A stretch of DNA of 64,000 nucleotides from CAVXFL01 sp963761015 (GCA_963761015.1 CAVXFL010000009.1:434001-498000), one strand, 5' to 3'; shown: positions 16,193 to 25,554, numbered from the stretch's first letter. Program-made: numbers and translations. Notes: a model not told the origin generated them from the sequence alone.

Positions 16193-18061
16193 CTAAAGCT
16201 GCTGCTCGAATTCCGCCACCAATTCGCCGATCCGGGCCGGATCCGAGTGCTCCATGATCCGTCGCGCAAAGCGCGCGCACACGTCGATGGTGACATTGCG
16301 GACCACCTGTTTGACGCGCGGGATGGCCGACGCGCTCATGCTGAAGCTGCGCAGGCCGAGCCCCAGCAGGAGTGGCGTCAGCCGCGGATTTCCGGCCATC
16401 TCGCCGCAGATCGACACCGGCTTGCGCATGCGCAGCGCCGCTTCCGTCGCGAACTGAATGAGCCGCAGCACCGCCGGATGCAGCGGATTGTAGAGGTCGG
16501 CCACGTCGCTCTCGCCGCGATCGACCGCCAGCGTGTACATCGCGAGATCGTTGGTGCCGATGGCGAAGAAATCGCCCTCCAGCGCCAGCGCGTCGGCGGC
16601 CAGCGCGGCGCCAGGCGTCTCGATCATAACGCCGAGCGGCGGCAGCGGCTCGGGCAGCTTTTCGTTGCGACGGCGCATCCGTCTGACGACGCGCTCGTAG
16701 ATTTCCCGCGCCGTCCGCACTTCGCCGACCGTGGTCACCACCGGCAGCAGCACGCGCACCGGCCCGAACGTGGCGGCGCGCAGGATCGCGGTAAGCTGGA
16801 CTTCCAGCAATTCCGGGTGGCGCAGCAGCAGGCGGATGCCGCGCAGACCGAACGCCGGATTGAGATCGACCACGTCCGGCACGATTCCGGCGGCGCCGAG
16901 CGCCTCCACGTCCTTGTCGGCGCTCCAGTCCAGCACCCGGATGGTCACCGGATCACCGGCCATCGCCTCCACGATGGCGCGATAGGTCTCCGTCTGCACC
17001 GCTTCGTCGGGCAGGGTCTCGCGGTTCATGAACAAGAACTCGGTGCGCAACAGCCCGATCCCGCTCGCGCCGGCCTGCGCGATCAGCGGCAGCTCGGCGG
17101 GAATTTCCAGGTTGGCCTGCAACTCGATGGACTGGCCATCCTCGGTTTCGGCCGGCAGCCGACGCAGCCGCGCCAGGCGCTGCACCTGCCGGGCGAAGGC
17201 GGTCACGGCCCGGCGCGCCTCGGCGAGCGTCGCAGCGGAAGGGTTCAGCACCACGCTGCCGGCGGAGCCGTCGATCACCGCGATGTCGCCAGGGTGGACC
17301 GCCTCGGTCAGGCCGGGCGCGCCGAGCACCGCCGGCAGCCCGAGCGCGCGCAGCATGATCGCGGTGTGGCCGTCGGCGCCGCCCTCCTCGGTCGCGACCC
17401 CGGCGAGGCGCGACGGATCGAGCAGCGCTGCGTCGGCGGGGCGCAGCGATTCGCAGATCAGCACCGCGCCCTCTGGCAGCCCGGCGAAGCTGCGGAACGG
17501 GCGATGCGTCAGGTTGCGGATCAGGCGCCGTCCGATTTCGCGGACCTCCTCGGCGCGCCGGTTCTGGCTGGCCCGATCGTCCTGGCTCAGCTTCGCGTCC
17601 GCGGGCGCCTCCAGCGAGGCCGCCAGCGCCTCGGTTTCGTCCAGCACCGCGGTTTCCGCCGAGATGAGTTCGTCCTTGATCCGCTGGCGGATGCCGCGGG
17701 TCAGCCGCGAGGCGCCGAGCATATGGATGTAGGCGTCGATCAGCGGTGCGATCTCACCCTGGCTTTCCTCCGGCAGCACGACGAGCCGCCGGCGCAGCTT
17801 GTTCAACTGCTTGCGCGACTGCGCGATCGCCCGGTCGAGACGCTCCACCTCGGCCGCGACCTCCTCCGGACCAACCCGCCGCCGTGGCGCATCGAGCGGC
17901 GGCTCGCTGGCGCCGAATACCGGCCCGACGGCGATGCCGTCCGAGACGGCAATACCGGTGAAGCGCAGTTCGGGGCCGGGCGCCGGCTGCATCAGCCGCC
18001 AGTCCGGACGCCGCAGCCGGGCGCGTCCCTCGGCGCTCGGCGGCGGCTCAGTCCTGTTCAT
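16193..18061 (-). CDS. ptsI: PTS enzyme I (phosphoenolpyruvate-protein phosphotransferase)
   Basis: A 622-residue enzyme I with the phospho-histidine site GGADGHTAI (H232), the PEP-binding TIM-barrel signature (TNDLAMYTLAVDR) and the catalytic cysteine loop SICGEMAG. There is no N-terminal GAF domain, so it is a standard enzyme I rather than the PtsP form. It autophosphorylates from PEP and passes phosphate to HPr, whose gene overlaps by 14 bases. No sugar permease (EIIB/EIIC) is present nearby, so the system is probably regulatory. Confidence 0.93.
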   Translation of the reverse strand: MNRTEPPPSAEGRARLRRPDWRLMQPAPGPELRFTGIAVSDGIAVGPVFGASEPPLDAPRRRVGPEEVAAEVERLDRAIAQSRKQLNKLRRRLVVLPEESQGEIAPLIDAYIHMLGASRLTRGIRQRIKDELISAETAVLDETEALAASLEAPADAKLSQDDRASQNRRAEEVREIGRRLIRNLTHRPFRSFAGLPEGAVLICESLRPADAALLDPSRLAGVATEEGGADGHTAIMLRALGLPAVLGAPGLTEAVHPGDIAVIDGSAGSVVLNPSAATLAEARRAVTAFARQVQRLARLRRLPAETEDGQSIELQANLEIPAELPLIAQAGASGIGLLRTEFLFMNRETLPDEAVQTETYRAIVEAMAGDPVTIRVLDWSADKDVEALGAAGIVPDVVDLNPAFGLRGIRLLLRHPELLEVQLTAILRAATFGPVRVLLPVVTTVGEVRTAREIYERVVRRMRRRNEKLPEPLPPLGVMIETPGAALAADALALEGDFFAIGTNDLAMYTLAVDRGESDVADLYNPLHPAVLRLIQFATEAALRMRKPVSICGEMAGNPRLTPLLLGLGLRSFSMSASAIPRVKQVVRNVTIDVCARFARRIMEHSDPARIGELVAEFEQQL

Positions 18062-18377
18062 GGAAGCCCGCCTCGACCAGCGCGGCCAGCGCCTCGAGGG
18101 CTTCCTTGGCGTCCCAGCCCTCGGCCCGGAGCTCGATCTGCGTGCCCTTGCCGGCGCCGAGCATCATCAGCCCCATGATCGAGCGGGCCGAGACCGACTG
18201 GCCGTCCTTCACCACATCGACCGAGGCGCCGAACCGCTCGGCCAGGGTGACGAACTTGGCTGCGGCGCGGGCGTGCAGTCCGAGCCGGTTGCGGATGGTG
18301 ACGAGCCGCGAGAGCGCGGGACCGGAGGCGGAGCCGTCGGGCGGGCCGTTGCCGGGACCGCCCTGGGGCAAGCTCAT
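18048..18377 (-). CDS. ptsH: HPr phosphocarrier protein
   Basis: A 109-residue HPr with an extra Gly/Pro-rich N-terminal tail of about 20 residues. The catalytic histidine is H35 in RLGLHARAAAKF. The regulatory serine is S66 in SARSIMGLMML, the site that an HPr kinase would modify; HprK is encoded in the same cluster. Its start overlaps the EIIA stop by 4 bases and its end overlaps ptsI. Confidence 0.93.
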   Translation of the reverse strand: MSLPQGGPGNGPPDGSASGPALSRLVTIRNRLGLHARAAAKFVTLAERFGASVDVVKDGQSVSARSIMGLMMLGAGKGTQIELRAEGWDAKEALEALAALVEAGFHEQD

Positions 18378-18796
18378 TTACAGCTTCCGTTCGGCTTGGC
18401 CCCGTGCAGCACTTCGGACGCCGCCGCGATGTATTTGCGCCCCGCCGCCTGCGCGCACTCCACCACCTCGCCGAGCGGCTGGCAGGAGCGCACCTTCGCC
18501 AGCTTCACCAGCATCGGCAGGTTCACGCCGGAGAGGACCTCGATGCCCTTGCGGTCCATCATCGAGATCGCGAGGTTGCTCGGCGTGCCGCCGAACATAT
18601 CGGTCAGCAGCACCACGCCGTCGCCAGTATCGACATCGGCGATACAGTGCTCGATATCGGCGCGTCGGTCCTCGATATCGTCTTCCGGGCCGATGCATAC
18701 CGTGGCCACATTCCGCTGGGTCCCGACCACGTGCTCCATCGCCGAGCGTAACTCGTCGGCGAGCCGGCCATGGGTCACCAGCACCATTCCTATCAT
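18374..18796 (-). CDS. PTS EIIA component, mannose-family type
   Basis: A 140-residue EIIA of the mannose (EIIA-Man) fold. The phosphorylated histidine is H9 in MVLVTHGRLADEL, followed by TDMFGGTPSN and a SGVNLPML segment. In alphaproteobacteria this protein ends a phosphorelay without sugar transport and influences regulators. It sits 8 bases downstream of rapZ and overlaps ptsH. Confidence 0.92.
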   Translation of the reverse strand: MIGMVLVTHGRLADELRSAMEHVVGTQRNVATVCIGPEDDIEDRRADIEHCIADVDTGDGVVLLTDMFGGTPSNLAISMMDRKGIEVLSGVNLPMLVKLAKVRSCQPLGEVVECAQAAGRKYIAAASEVLHGAKPNGSCK

Positions 18797-18804
18797 GTAT
18801 TGTA

Positions 18805-19752
18805 TCAGGCCTCCTGCGCCTGAAGGGCCGCCGATGGCATTTCGTGCGGTGTCGCGCGGATTGGAGCGGGAGATTCCGGCGACGCGCCGTGGCGCGCCAA
18901 TTCCCGGTGCGTCCTGGTCACCCGCCAGCCCGCCTGCATCAGATGCCCGGACAGTTTCTCGACCAGGTAGACCGAACGGTGGCGCCCACCGGTGCAGCCG
19001 ATCGCCACGGTCGCGTATTTCTTGCCTTCCTGAACGAAGCGCGGCAGCAGCAGGGTCAACATGTCGCTGATCGCGGCATAGAAAGTGGCGTAGTCCGCGT
19101 CAGCTTCAATATGGGCGCCTACCTCGGGATCGAGCCCGGTGCGCGGGCGCAGCCGGGGATCGTAGTGGGGATTGCGCAGGAAGCGCGCATCGAACACCAG
19201 ATCGGCCTCCGGCGGTAGCCCTGCCGCGTAGGCGAAGGAAATCAGCGATACGGCGAGGCCGTAGCCGTCGCCCGGGGTCTCGGGGCCGAAGCGGCCCTCC
19301 ACCAGCCGGCGCAATTCGGCCGGTGGCAGGTCGGAGGTGTCTACGACCAGATCTGCGGCGTTGCGCAGCGGCAGCGTCAGTTCCTGCTCCGCGGCGATGC
19401 CGTCGGCGACCCGCCCGTTGGGCGCCAGCGGGTGCCGCCGGCGGGTTTCCGAATACCGGCGCAGCAACGCGCGGCGGTCGGCGACGGCGTAGACCAGTTC
19501 GGCACGCAGGGCGGGGTTGCGCCGCAATCGGCCCAGCGACTGCAACACCGCCTCGGCGCGGAAGCCGCGGCTGCGCGCGTCCACGCCGATCGCCAGCCAG
19601 CGCTCGCCGCGCGCGACCAGATCGTCGATCAGCGGCAGCGGTGGATTGTCCACCGCCTCGTAGCCCAGGTCCTCGAGCGTCCGCAGGATGGAGGATTTGC
19701 CGGCCCCGGAAAGCCCGCTCACCAGCACGACCCGGCGCGCATCGGTGGTCAT
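18805..19752 (-). CDS. rapZ: RapZ-type nucleotide-binding protein (RNase adapter family)
   Basis: A 315-residue protein with an N-terminal Walker A (SGLSGAGKS, about 12-20) and a C-terminal domain containing AIGCTGGRHRSVYLVEKL, the signature of the RapZ/YvcJ family. In enterics RapZ controls glucosamine-6-phosphate synthase mRNA through small RNAs; whether that applies here is unknown. Its start overlaps hprK by 4 bases, as usual in alphaproteobacterial PTS clusters. Confidence 0.93.
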   Translation of the reverse strand: MTTDARRVVLVSGLSGAGKSSILRTLEDLGYEAVDNPPLPLIDDLVARGERWLAIGVDARSRGFRAEAVLQSLGRLRRNPALRAELVYAVADRRALLRRYSETRRRHPLAPNGRVADGIAAEQELTLPLRNAADLVVDTSDLPPAELRRLVEGRFGPETPGDGYGLAVSLISFAYAAGLPPEADLVFDARFLRNPHYDPRLRPRTGLDPEVGAHIEADADYATFYAAISDMLTLLLPRFVQEGKKYATVAIGCTGGRHRSVYLVEKLSGHLMQAGWRVTRTHRELARHGASPESPAPIRATPHEMPSAALQAQEA

Positions 19753-20195
19753 GGTCCGAAGGCTCCGGCGACCATCCGAACGCGGCCCAGCGCGCAGTCG
19801 AGCGCCAGCGCGACCCGCGCCGGGGCGGCCGGCGAGGCGGCGTCAAGGGCGATCAGCGGCAAGCCGAGGCGCTCGTCGCGGACCGGGGCGGGGAGGCGCG
19901 GGACGGCGGCGGCCAGATCGACCGCCAGCGCCAACCGCACCTCGCGGGCGTGAGGGAGCGACACGATGCCGAGTCCTCTCACTTCTAAAAGGCCGGCCAA
20001 GCCAGCGGGCGCACGTGCAATGCCGTTCTCAATGTCCACTCGGTCATCGGCTACGAGCGAGAATCCGTGATCCAGAAGCCGCAAGACGAGGCCGGACTTC
20101 CCTGATCCGGGTGGGCCGAGCAACAACACGCCGGCCTCGCCCCGAGCCACGCAACTGGCATGGATCTGGCCCTGAAACTGCCCAGGCACGCGCAT
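19749..20195 (-). CDS. hprK: HPr kinase/phosphorylase, short alphaproteobacterial form
   Basis: A 148-residue protein consisting only of the catalytic domain of HprK. It has the P-loop GPPGSGKS (27-34) and SLVADDRVDIE, but lacks the N-terminal domain of Firmicute enzymes. It is expected to phosphorylate or dephosphorylate HPr at the serine. It is the first gene of the PTS operon. The 165 bases between it and the divergent enoyl-CoA hydratase gene must contain both promoters. Confidence 0.91.
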   Translation of the reverse strand: MRVPGQFQGQIHASCVARGEAGVLLLGPPGSGKSGLVLRLLDHGFSLVADDRVDIENGIARAPAGLAGLLEVRGLGIVSLPHAREVRLALAVDLAAAVPRLPAPVRDERLGLPLIALDAASPAAPARVALALDCALGRVRMVAGAFGP

Positions 20196-20360
20196 GAATG
20201 CGAAATCTGGTCCGTTCCTCGCCGATCGGGAAGCATATTGTGGCGCTGGTCGTAGCGTGCCACTTTTCGGTCAAAATGGCGAGTCCGCCCGTTAACGCCG
20301 GCCGAGCGGTGGAGATTGCACCGCCCAGCCGGTAACAGTCCGCCGAGGGGGAGGCGTTGC

Positions 20361-21164
20361 ATGAGCGAGGCCCCGGTGCTGCTGGCGACGGATGCGCGCG
20401 GGGTCGCGACCGTCACCTTGAACCGGCCGCAGCGCGGCAACGCCTACGACGAGACGATGCTGGCGAGCCTTGCCGAGGGGCTGGAGCGGCTGGCCGCGGA
20501 CACCGCCGTCCGCGCCGTGGTGATCCGCGGCGCCGGCCGGCACTTTCAGGCGGGCGCCGACATCGACTGGCTGGCCCGCGCGGCGCACTATCCGCCCGAG
20601 CAGGCATTCGCCGCTTCCATGGCGACCACCAGGACCCTGCAACGCCTGAACGAGCTGCCGAAGCCGACCATCGCCGTGGTCCATGGCGCCTGCTTTGGCG
20701 GCGGCTGCGGCATCGTGTGCTGCGTGGACGTGGCGCTGGCGACGGAGGCTGCCCAGTTCGGCCTGACCGAGGTGCGCGTCGGGGTCGCGCCGACACCGAT
20801 TTCCACGCACATGGTGCATGCGATGGGCCTGCGGCATACGCGCCGCTATGCACTGACCGGCGAGCGGTTTGACGCGGCCGAAGCGCGGCGCATCGGCTTG
20901 GTGCACGAGGTGGTGCCCGCCGAGGTGCTGGAGGAGCGGATCGTCGCGGTGCTGGATGCGATCATGCTGTCCGCGCCGGGCGCCATCGCGGCGACCAAGC
21001 GGTCCTTCCTGGAGGCCAACGGCCTGACCCTCGACGCGCGCGCGATGGCGATGCTCTCGCATGAGAGCTGGATGCAGCGCGGCTCGGCGGAGGGCGTCGA
21101 GGGCACGGCGGCGTTCCGCGAACGCCGCCGCCCCGCTTGGTACGAGCGGGCGGCCGCGCCATGA
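20361..21164 (+). CDS. Enoyl-CoA hydratase/isomerase family protein
   Basis: A 267-residue crotonase-fold protein. The oxyanion-hole segments are FQAGADIDWL and HGACFGGGCGIV, and the C-terminal helical part (VHEVVPAEVLEERI) is standard. It hydrates or isomerises an unidentified enoyl-CoA. The ATG at 20361 follows GGGGGAGG; the frame is open upstream without similarity. The stop overlaps the RidA-family gene (ATGA), and a CoA-transferase gene follows, suggesting one catabolic unit. Confidence 0.92.
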   Translation: MSEAPVLLATDARGVATVTLNRPQRGNAYDETMLASLAEGLERLAADTAVRAVVIRGAGRHFQAGADIDWLARAAHYPPEQAFAASMATTRTLQRLNELPKPTIAVVHGACFGGGCGIVCCVDVALATEAAQFGLTEVRVGVAPTPISTHMVHAMGLRHTRRYALTGERFDAAEARRIGLVHEVVPAEVLEERIVAVLDAIMLSAPGAIAATKRSFLEANGLTLDARAMAMLSHESWMQRGSAEGVEGTAAFRERRRPAWYERAAAP

Positions 21165-21553
21165 CGGAGCGCCGCCGGATCAGCCAGTGCAGCCGGTTCG
21201 AGGACGAGATCGGCTATTCCCGCGCGGTGGTCGATGGCGAGTGGGTCCACGTATCCGGTACCACCGGCTACGACTACGCCGCCATGACGATTTCGCCCGA
21301 CGTGATGGCGCAGTGCCGGCAGGCGCTGGCGAATATCCGCGCCGCGCTGGTCGAGGCCGGCGGCTCGTTCGACGACGTCGTGCGCGTTCGTTACTATTTC
21401 ACCGAGCGCGGCGATTTTCCGCTCTGCATCCCGCTGCTGCGCGAGGCCTTCGGCGGGCCGCGGCCGGCCGCGACCATGGTCGTGGTGACGGCGCTGGCGG
21501 ATCCGGCGATGAAGATCGAGATCGAGGTCACGGCGCGCATCCCCGGTCGCTAG
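21161..21553 (+). CDS. RidA/YjgF-family protein
   Basis: A 130-residue protein of the RidA family with VHVSGTTGYD, QALANIRAALVEAGGSFDDVV and the conserved terminal arginine in IEIEVTARIPG. Canonical RidA hydrolyses reactive enamine/imine intermediates, and that arginine anchors the substrate. Coupling to an enoyl-CoA hydratase suggests a role in amino-acid or aromatic catabolism rather than general housekeeping. Two hairpins follow the stop. Confidence 0.9.
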   Translation: MTERRRISQCSRFEDEIGYSRAVVDGEWVHVSGTTGYDYAAMTISPDVMAQCRQALANIRAALVEAGGSFDDVVRVRYYFTERGDFPLCIPLLREAFGGPRPAATMVVVTALADPAMKIEIEVTARIPGR

Positions 21554-21579
21554 CGGCCGGTCGGTCGGATCAGGGGCGG

Positions 21580-21619
21580 GGCGGTCCGGGAAAAAAGCGG
21601 GCGGCGATCCGGGACCGCC
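21580..21619 (+). terminator. Hairpin after the RidA gene
   Basis: GGCGGTCC and GGACCGCC pair around a loop that includes AAAAAAG. It lies 26 bases after the RidA stop, and no T-run follows. Confidence 0.45.
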
Positions 21620-21666
21620 GCCCAAGTGCCGCGCCCTGTCGGCGCGGAATACGGGAGGGAGGAAAC

Positions 21667-21695
21667 GTGAAGCCGGCCCGTGATGCCGGCTTCAC
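21667..21695. terminator. Perfect 11-base-pair hairpin upstream of the CoA-transferase
   Basis: GTGAAGCCGGC and GCCGGCTTCAC are exact complements around the loop CCGTGAT. It stands about 100 bases before the CoA-transferase start. It could be a terminator or a protein-binding palindrome. Confidence 0.5.
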
Positions 21696-21797
21696 AGGCG
21701 AGTATCCGCCCGCCTGCTTACCGATTGGTTTACAAGACACTTTCGGGCGTGCGCCGGACGCTGTTTTTTTACGTCCGCACAAAGCTGGAGCTCTCGG

Positions 21798-22991
21798 ATG
21801 ACCGCGATACCGCCGCGAACCGGCCCGCTGGTCGGGCTGAAGGTGCTGGAACTCGGCCACTACATCGCCGGCCCGTTCTGCACGCGGGTGCTCGCCGATC
21901 TCGGCGCCGAGGTGGTCAAGGTGGAGCCGCCGGGCGGCGATCCGATGCGGGGATGGGGCGCGCAAAGCAACGGCCACGCCGTCTGGTTCAGCATCCATGG
22001 GCGCAACAAGCTCTCGGTCGAACTGGACCTGAAGCGCCGGCGCGACGTGGCGCTTCGCCTTGCCGCGCGCGCCGACGTGCTGGTGGAGAATTTCCGCCCC
22101 GGCCAACTCGAGCGGCTGAACCTCGGCCCCGACGTGCTGCACGCGGCCAATCCGCGCCTCGTCATCGCGCGCATCTCCGGCTACGGCCAGGACGGGCCGT
22201 ATCGCGACAAGCCGGCCTTCGGTGCGATCGGCGAGGCGATGGGCGGCATCCGGCACCTGACCGGATATCCGCCGGGCACCACGGACCTGCCGCCGCCGCG
22301 CGCCGGCATCTCCATCGGCGACGACCTTGCCGGCATGTTCGCCGCCATCGGCATCCTCGCCGCCGTCTACCAGCGCGATGTCCGCGGCGGCGGGCGCGGA
22401 CGCGTCATCGACGTGAGCCTGGTCGAAAGCATCGTCGGGCTGATGGAGGGCATGCTGCCGGAATACGCGATGGATGGGCGGGTGCGGCAGCCGGCGGGCG
22501 CCGGGATTCCCACGGCGGCGCCGACGAACACTTATCCGACCGCGGACGGCCGCTGGCTCTGCATCGCGGGCAACTCGGATCTGATCTTCCGCCGGCTCAT
22601 GGCCGCGATCGGCCGCCCGGAACTGGCGGAGGACGCGCGCTACGCCAGCAACCGCGAGCGTTGCGCCCGGGTCGCCGAACTCGACGCGGTGATCGCCGCC
22701 TGGACCCGAGCGCGAACCGCGGCCGGGGCCGAGGCGCTGCTGGACGCGGCCGAGGTTCCGGCATCGCGCCTCTACGACATCGCCGACATCGCTACCGACC
22801 CGCACTTCCGCGCCCGCGGCGCGGTGCAAGCGGTCGAGGACCCGCTCATCGGGCCGACCTTGCACCCCGGCCCGGCGATCCGCTTCGACGGCGATCCGCC
22901 GGAAGCGGTCGTGGCCTGGACCGGACCGGCCGCCGGCGCCCACACCGACTATGTGCTGCGCGACCTGCTCGGGATCGCGGAGGCTGGCTGA
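21798..22991 (+). CDS. Family III CoA-transferase (CaiB/BaiF)
   Basis: A 397-residue family III CoA-transferase. The N-terminal signature LKVLELGHYIAGPFCTRVLA, GAEVVKVEPPGGDPMRGWG and the segment GISIGDDLAGMFAA are present, with D175 as the likely catalytic aspartate that forms the acyl-anhydride. It moves CoA between carboxylic acids; the donor and acceptor are unknown. It belongs functionally with the enoyl-CoA hydratase and acyl-CoA dehydrogenase genes nearby. Confidence 0.93.
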   Translation: MTAIPPRTGPLVGLKVLELGHYIAGPFCTRVLADLGAEVVKVEPPGGDPMRGWGAQSNGHAVWFSIHGRNKLSVELDLKRRRDVALRLAARADVLVENFRPGQLERLNLGPDVLHAANPRLVIARISGYGQDGPYRDKPAFGAIGEAMGGIRHLTGYPPGTTDLPPPRAGISIGDDLAGMFAAIGILAAVYQRDVRGGGRGRVIDVSLVESIVGLMEGMLPEYAMDGRVRQPAGAGIPTAAPTNTYPTADGRWLCIAGNSDLIFRRLMAAIGRPELAEDARYASNRERCARVAELDAVIAAWTRARTAAGAEALLDAAEVPASRLYDIADIATDPHFRARGAVQAVEDPLIGPTLHPGPAIRFDGDPPEAVVAWTGPAAGAHTDYVLRDLLGIAEAG

Positions 22992-23118
22992 GCGCCGGAA
23001 GGAACCAGGCGGCGAGTTCCCGGATCACTCCGGTGCGGATGGCAAACATTGCTTGCAAGTTCCGCCCGCCCGGTCCATGTGCTGGCCATCGGGCACCCAA
23101 ACCCGGCTCGGAGGAAAT

Positions 23119-23373
23119 ATGGGATCACTGAGCATTTGGCACTGGCTGATCGTGCTGATGGTGGTGCTCTTGCTGTTCGGAAGCGGCAAGGTGAGCAACC
23201 TGATGGGCGATTTCGCCAAGGGCATCAAGGCGTTCAAGAAGAACATGGCGGAAGAGTCGGACGCCTCGATGGAAGACTCGGCCGACCGTCCGGCCGGATC
23301 GATTCCTCCGCCGGCGACGCCGGCCAGCAGCGCCCGCGCCACCGCCGAAACCACCGCCGCCCATCACGGCTGA
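23119..23373 (+). CDS. tatA: Twin-arginine translocase subunit TatA
   Basis: An 84-residue TatA. A short N-terminal periplasmic stretch is followed by one membrane helix (IWHWLIVLMVVLLLF), the FG hinge, an amphipathic helix (LMGDFAKGIKAFKKNM) and an acidic, Pro/Ala-rich tail. It forms the translocation pore for folded proteins with twin-arginine signals. The start is fixed by the ribosome site GGAGG (23110-23114). tatB and tatC are not adjacent, so tatA is a lone gene here. Confidence 0.92.
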   Translation: MGSLSIWHWLIVLMVVLLLFGSGKVSNLMGDFAKGIKAFKKNMAEESDASMEDSADRPAGSIPPPATPASSARATAETTAAHHG

Positions 23374-23778
23374 CCGGCTCGCGGGCGAACGTCGCCCGCT
23401 GGCACGGCATCGGGTTCGCGGCTGTCGACCAACCGACCGCCGCGAAAGCCGTCTGATCCCGGAAAGGCGTCCGACGTGGCGGGCTCCGTGCTGGACCCGA
23501 CATGGACCACCCCTACGGTCGTAGCTCGCGGAAAACACCACGAGATAGCGCTCGTGAACGGCGATCTTCCGCGGATCGCCGCCGACCTTCTCTTGTAAGC
23601 GTTCAAAGGCAACGTCCGATCGACGCCCGGTCCTCCGGGTCGTCGTCGTCGCGGTGTGCGCTGGCTACACGGCACAACGGACATGAATGCCGGAGTAAGA
23701 TTTCGCCCCTACTCTCCAGCCTCCTGCTCTCGAGCCTGGGGCAGCCGGTTTTCTCGGACCGCAAAGGTGGAGCTCGGA
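23374..23778. other. 405-base gene-free stretch with one hairpin
   Basis: A perfect 8-base-pair hairpin, GCGGGCGA and TCGCCCGC with loop ACG, lies at 23381-23399 and probably terminates tatA. No convincing gene was seen in the rest. It presumably holds the promoter of the phosphorylase gene. Confidence 0.6.
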
Positions 23779-25491
23779 ATGGCGCGCATCGACCGTTTTC
23801 TCCCGTACGTGCGGATCGCCTACTTCTCGATGGAGATCGCTTTCGATCCGGAAATCCCGACCTACAGCGGCGGGCTCGGCATCCTCGCGGGCGACGCGGC
23901 CCGCTCGGCGGCGGATTTGGAGCTGCCGATGGTTTTCGTGACCCTCGCCTCGCGCGAGGGCTATCTCTCGCAGGAACTCGATCCCGAAGGCCGGCAGCTC
24001 GATCGGCCGGAGCGGTGGGACCCATCGCGCGTCGCCGAGCCGCTGCCGGCCATGGTGGCGGTGACGATCGAGGGAAGGCCCGTCTGGATTCGGCCCTGGC
24101 TATACGTGCTCGGCCGCGCCACCGGCGGCGCCGTTCCCATTCTCCTGCTGGACACCGATCTCGCCGAGAACCAGCCGGAGGACCGCGGTATCACCGGCCC
24201 GCTCTACGGCGGCGACGAAGCGTTGCGCTTGCGCCAGGAAATCGTGCTCGGCATCGGCGGGGAGCTGCTGCTCGCGGCGCTCGGCTTCGAGATCAATTCC
24301 TTTCATCTGAATGAAGGCCACGCGGCGCTGTTGGCGCTGGCGCTGCTCCGCCGCCATCCGATCAGGGCTAATCTGATCGAAAACGACCTTCGGTACGAAG
24401 TCGAGCCTGTCCGCGAACGCTGCATTTTTACGACCCACACCCCGATCGAGGCAGGGCACGATCGGTTTGATTACGGGCTGGCGAAGCGGCTGCTCGGTGA
24501 TTTCATCGAGGACAGCGTCTTGCGCCGGCTTGCCGGAGCCGATGCCCTGAACATGACGCGTCTCGCGCTGAACCTGAGCGGCTACGTGAACGGGGTTGCC
24601 GAGCATCATCAGCAAACGGCGGAGCGGATGTTTCCGGGCTATCCGATCCGCTCGATCACCAACGGCGTACACCCCGAAACATGGGTGCATCCGGCGTTCG
24701 GCCGGCTCTACGCGAAACTGGCCCCCCATTGGACGCACGAGCCGGAATTGCTGGTTCGGGCCGATATTCTCTCCACCGGCGACTTGTTCGCTGCCCGCGC
24801 CGAAGCCAAGGCCGAGCTGATGGCGACGGTGCGGCGTCTGACCGGCGAGGTGCTCGATCCGGCCCTGCCAACCCTGGTCTTCGCGCGTCGGATGACCGGC
24901 TACAAGCGCCCTGATCTGCTGCTGCGCGACCCTGATCGACTGGAACGGATCGCCCGGCAGTTTCCGTTTCAGGTCATCTACGCCGGCAAGGCGCATCCAC
25001 ACGACGGCGACGGCAAGCTGATGATCGCGAGCATTCAGCGGATCGCGCGCGAGCTGTCTGAGAAGGTGCGCGTCGTATTCGTGCCCGGCTACGATTTCGC
25101 GGTGGCAAAGAAACTGGTGGCCGGCGCCGATGTATGGCTGAACACGCCGCTGCCGCCCATGGAAGCGTCCGGCACCAGCGGCATGAAGGCCGCGCTGAAC
25201 GGGGTGCCGAGCCTGAGCGTGCTCGACGGCTGGTGGGTCGAGGGCTGCATCGAGGGCGTGACCGGTTGGGCGATCGGCGGCGCCGATGACGCGCCGGAGA
25301 CGCACGGACCGGCGTTGCTGGATAAGTTGGAGCACACGGTGCTGCCGCTGTTCCACCACGACCGCGACGGCTGGGCCCGGCTGATGGCCGGGACGATTTC
25401 GAAATCAGGCGCGGTCTTCACGAGTCACCGGATGATGCGCCGCTACGCCGCCGAGGCGTATCTGACCGGCGCGCCTTGGCGGCTCGCCTAG
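23779..25491 (+). CDS. glgP: Alpha-glucan (glycogen) phosphorylase, short form
   Basis: A 570-residue phosphorylase of the short form lacking the animal-type N-terminal extension. It has IAYFSMEIAFDPEIPTYSGG at the N-terminus, FHLNEGHAAL, FTTHTPIEAGHD and the PLP-lysine signature EASGTSGMKAALNG (K470). It releases glucose-1-phosphate from alpha-glucans in the cytoplasm. The ATG at 23779 begins at the conserved N-terminus. No other glycogen genes lie nearby. A terminator-like hairpin follows at 25531. Confidence 0.93.
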   Translation: MARIDRFLPYVRIAYFSMEIAFDPEIPTYSGGLGILAGDAARSAADLELPMVFVTLASREGYLSQELDPEGRQLDRPERWDPSRVAEPLPAMVAVTIEGRPVWIRPWLYVLGRATGGAVPILLLDTDLAENQPEDRGITGPLYGGDEALRLRQEIVLGIGGELLLAALGFEINSFHLNEGHAALLALALLRRHPIRANLIENDLRYEVEPVRERCIFTTHTPIEAGHDRFDYGLAKRLLGDFIEDSVLRRLAGADALNMTRLALNLSGYVNGVAEHHQQTAERMFPGYPIRSITNGVHPETWVHPAFGRLYAKLAPHWTHEPELLVRADILSTGDLFAARAEAKAELMATVRRLTGEVLDPALPTLVFARRMTGYKRPDLLLRDPDRLERIARQFPFQVIYAGKAHPHDGDGKLMIASIQRIARELSEKVRVVFVPGYDFAVAKKLVAGADVWLNTPLPPMEASGTSGMKAALNGVPSLSVLDGWWVEGCIEGVTGWAIGGADDAPETHGPALLDKLEHTVLPLFHHDRDGWARLMAGTISKSGAVFTSHRMMRRYAAEAYLTGAPWRLA

Positions 25492-25530
25492 CGAGCGTTC
25501 ACTGTTGCGTCATTGCCGGGCGGCGCCGAG

Positions 25531-25554
25531 ATGCCCGGGTCTTCGCCCGGGCAT
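25531..25554 (+). terminator. Perfect hairpin after glgP, repeat-related
   Basis: ATGCCCGGG and CCCGGGCAT are exact complements with loop TCTTCG. Just before it lies a type A repeat half (GCGTCATTGCCGGG at 25508). A close relative is at 31018-31041. Confidence 0.65.

Noticed and set aside
16247..18178. 643-codon plus-strand frame opposite ptsI
   Set aside because: Mirror frame of a well-supported enzyme I gene, with His/Arg-rich composition and no motifs.
20196..20360. tRNA or small RNA in the hprK upstream gap
   Set aside because: No cloverleaf or strong hairpin could be drawn; it is treated as a divergent promoter region.
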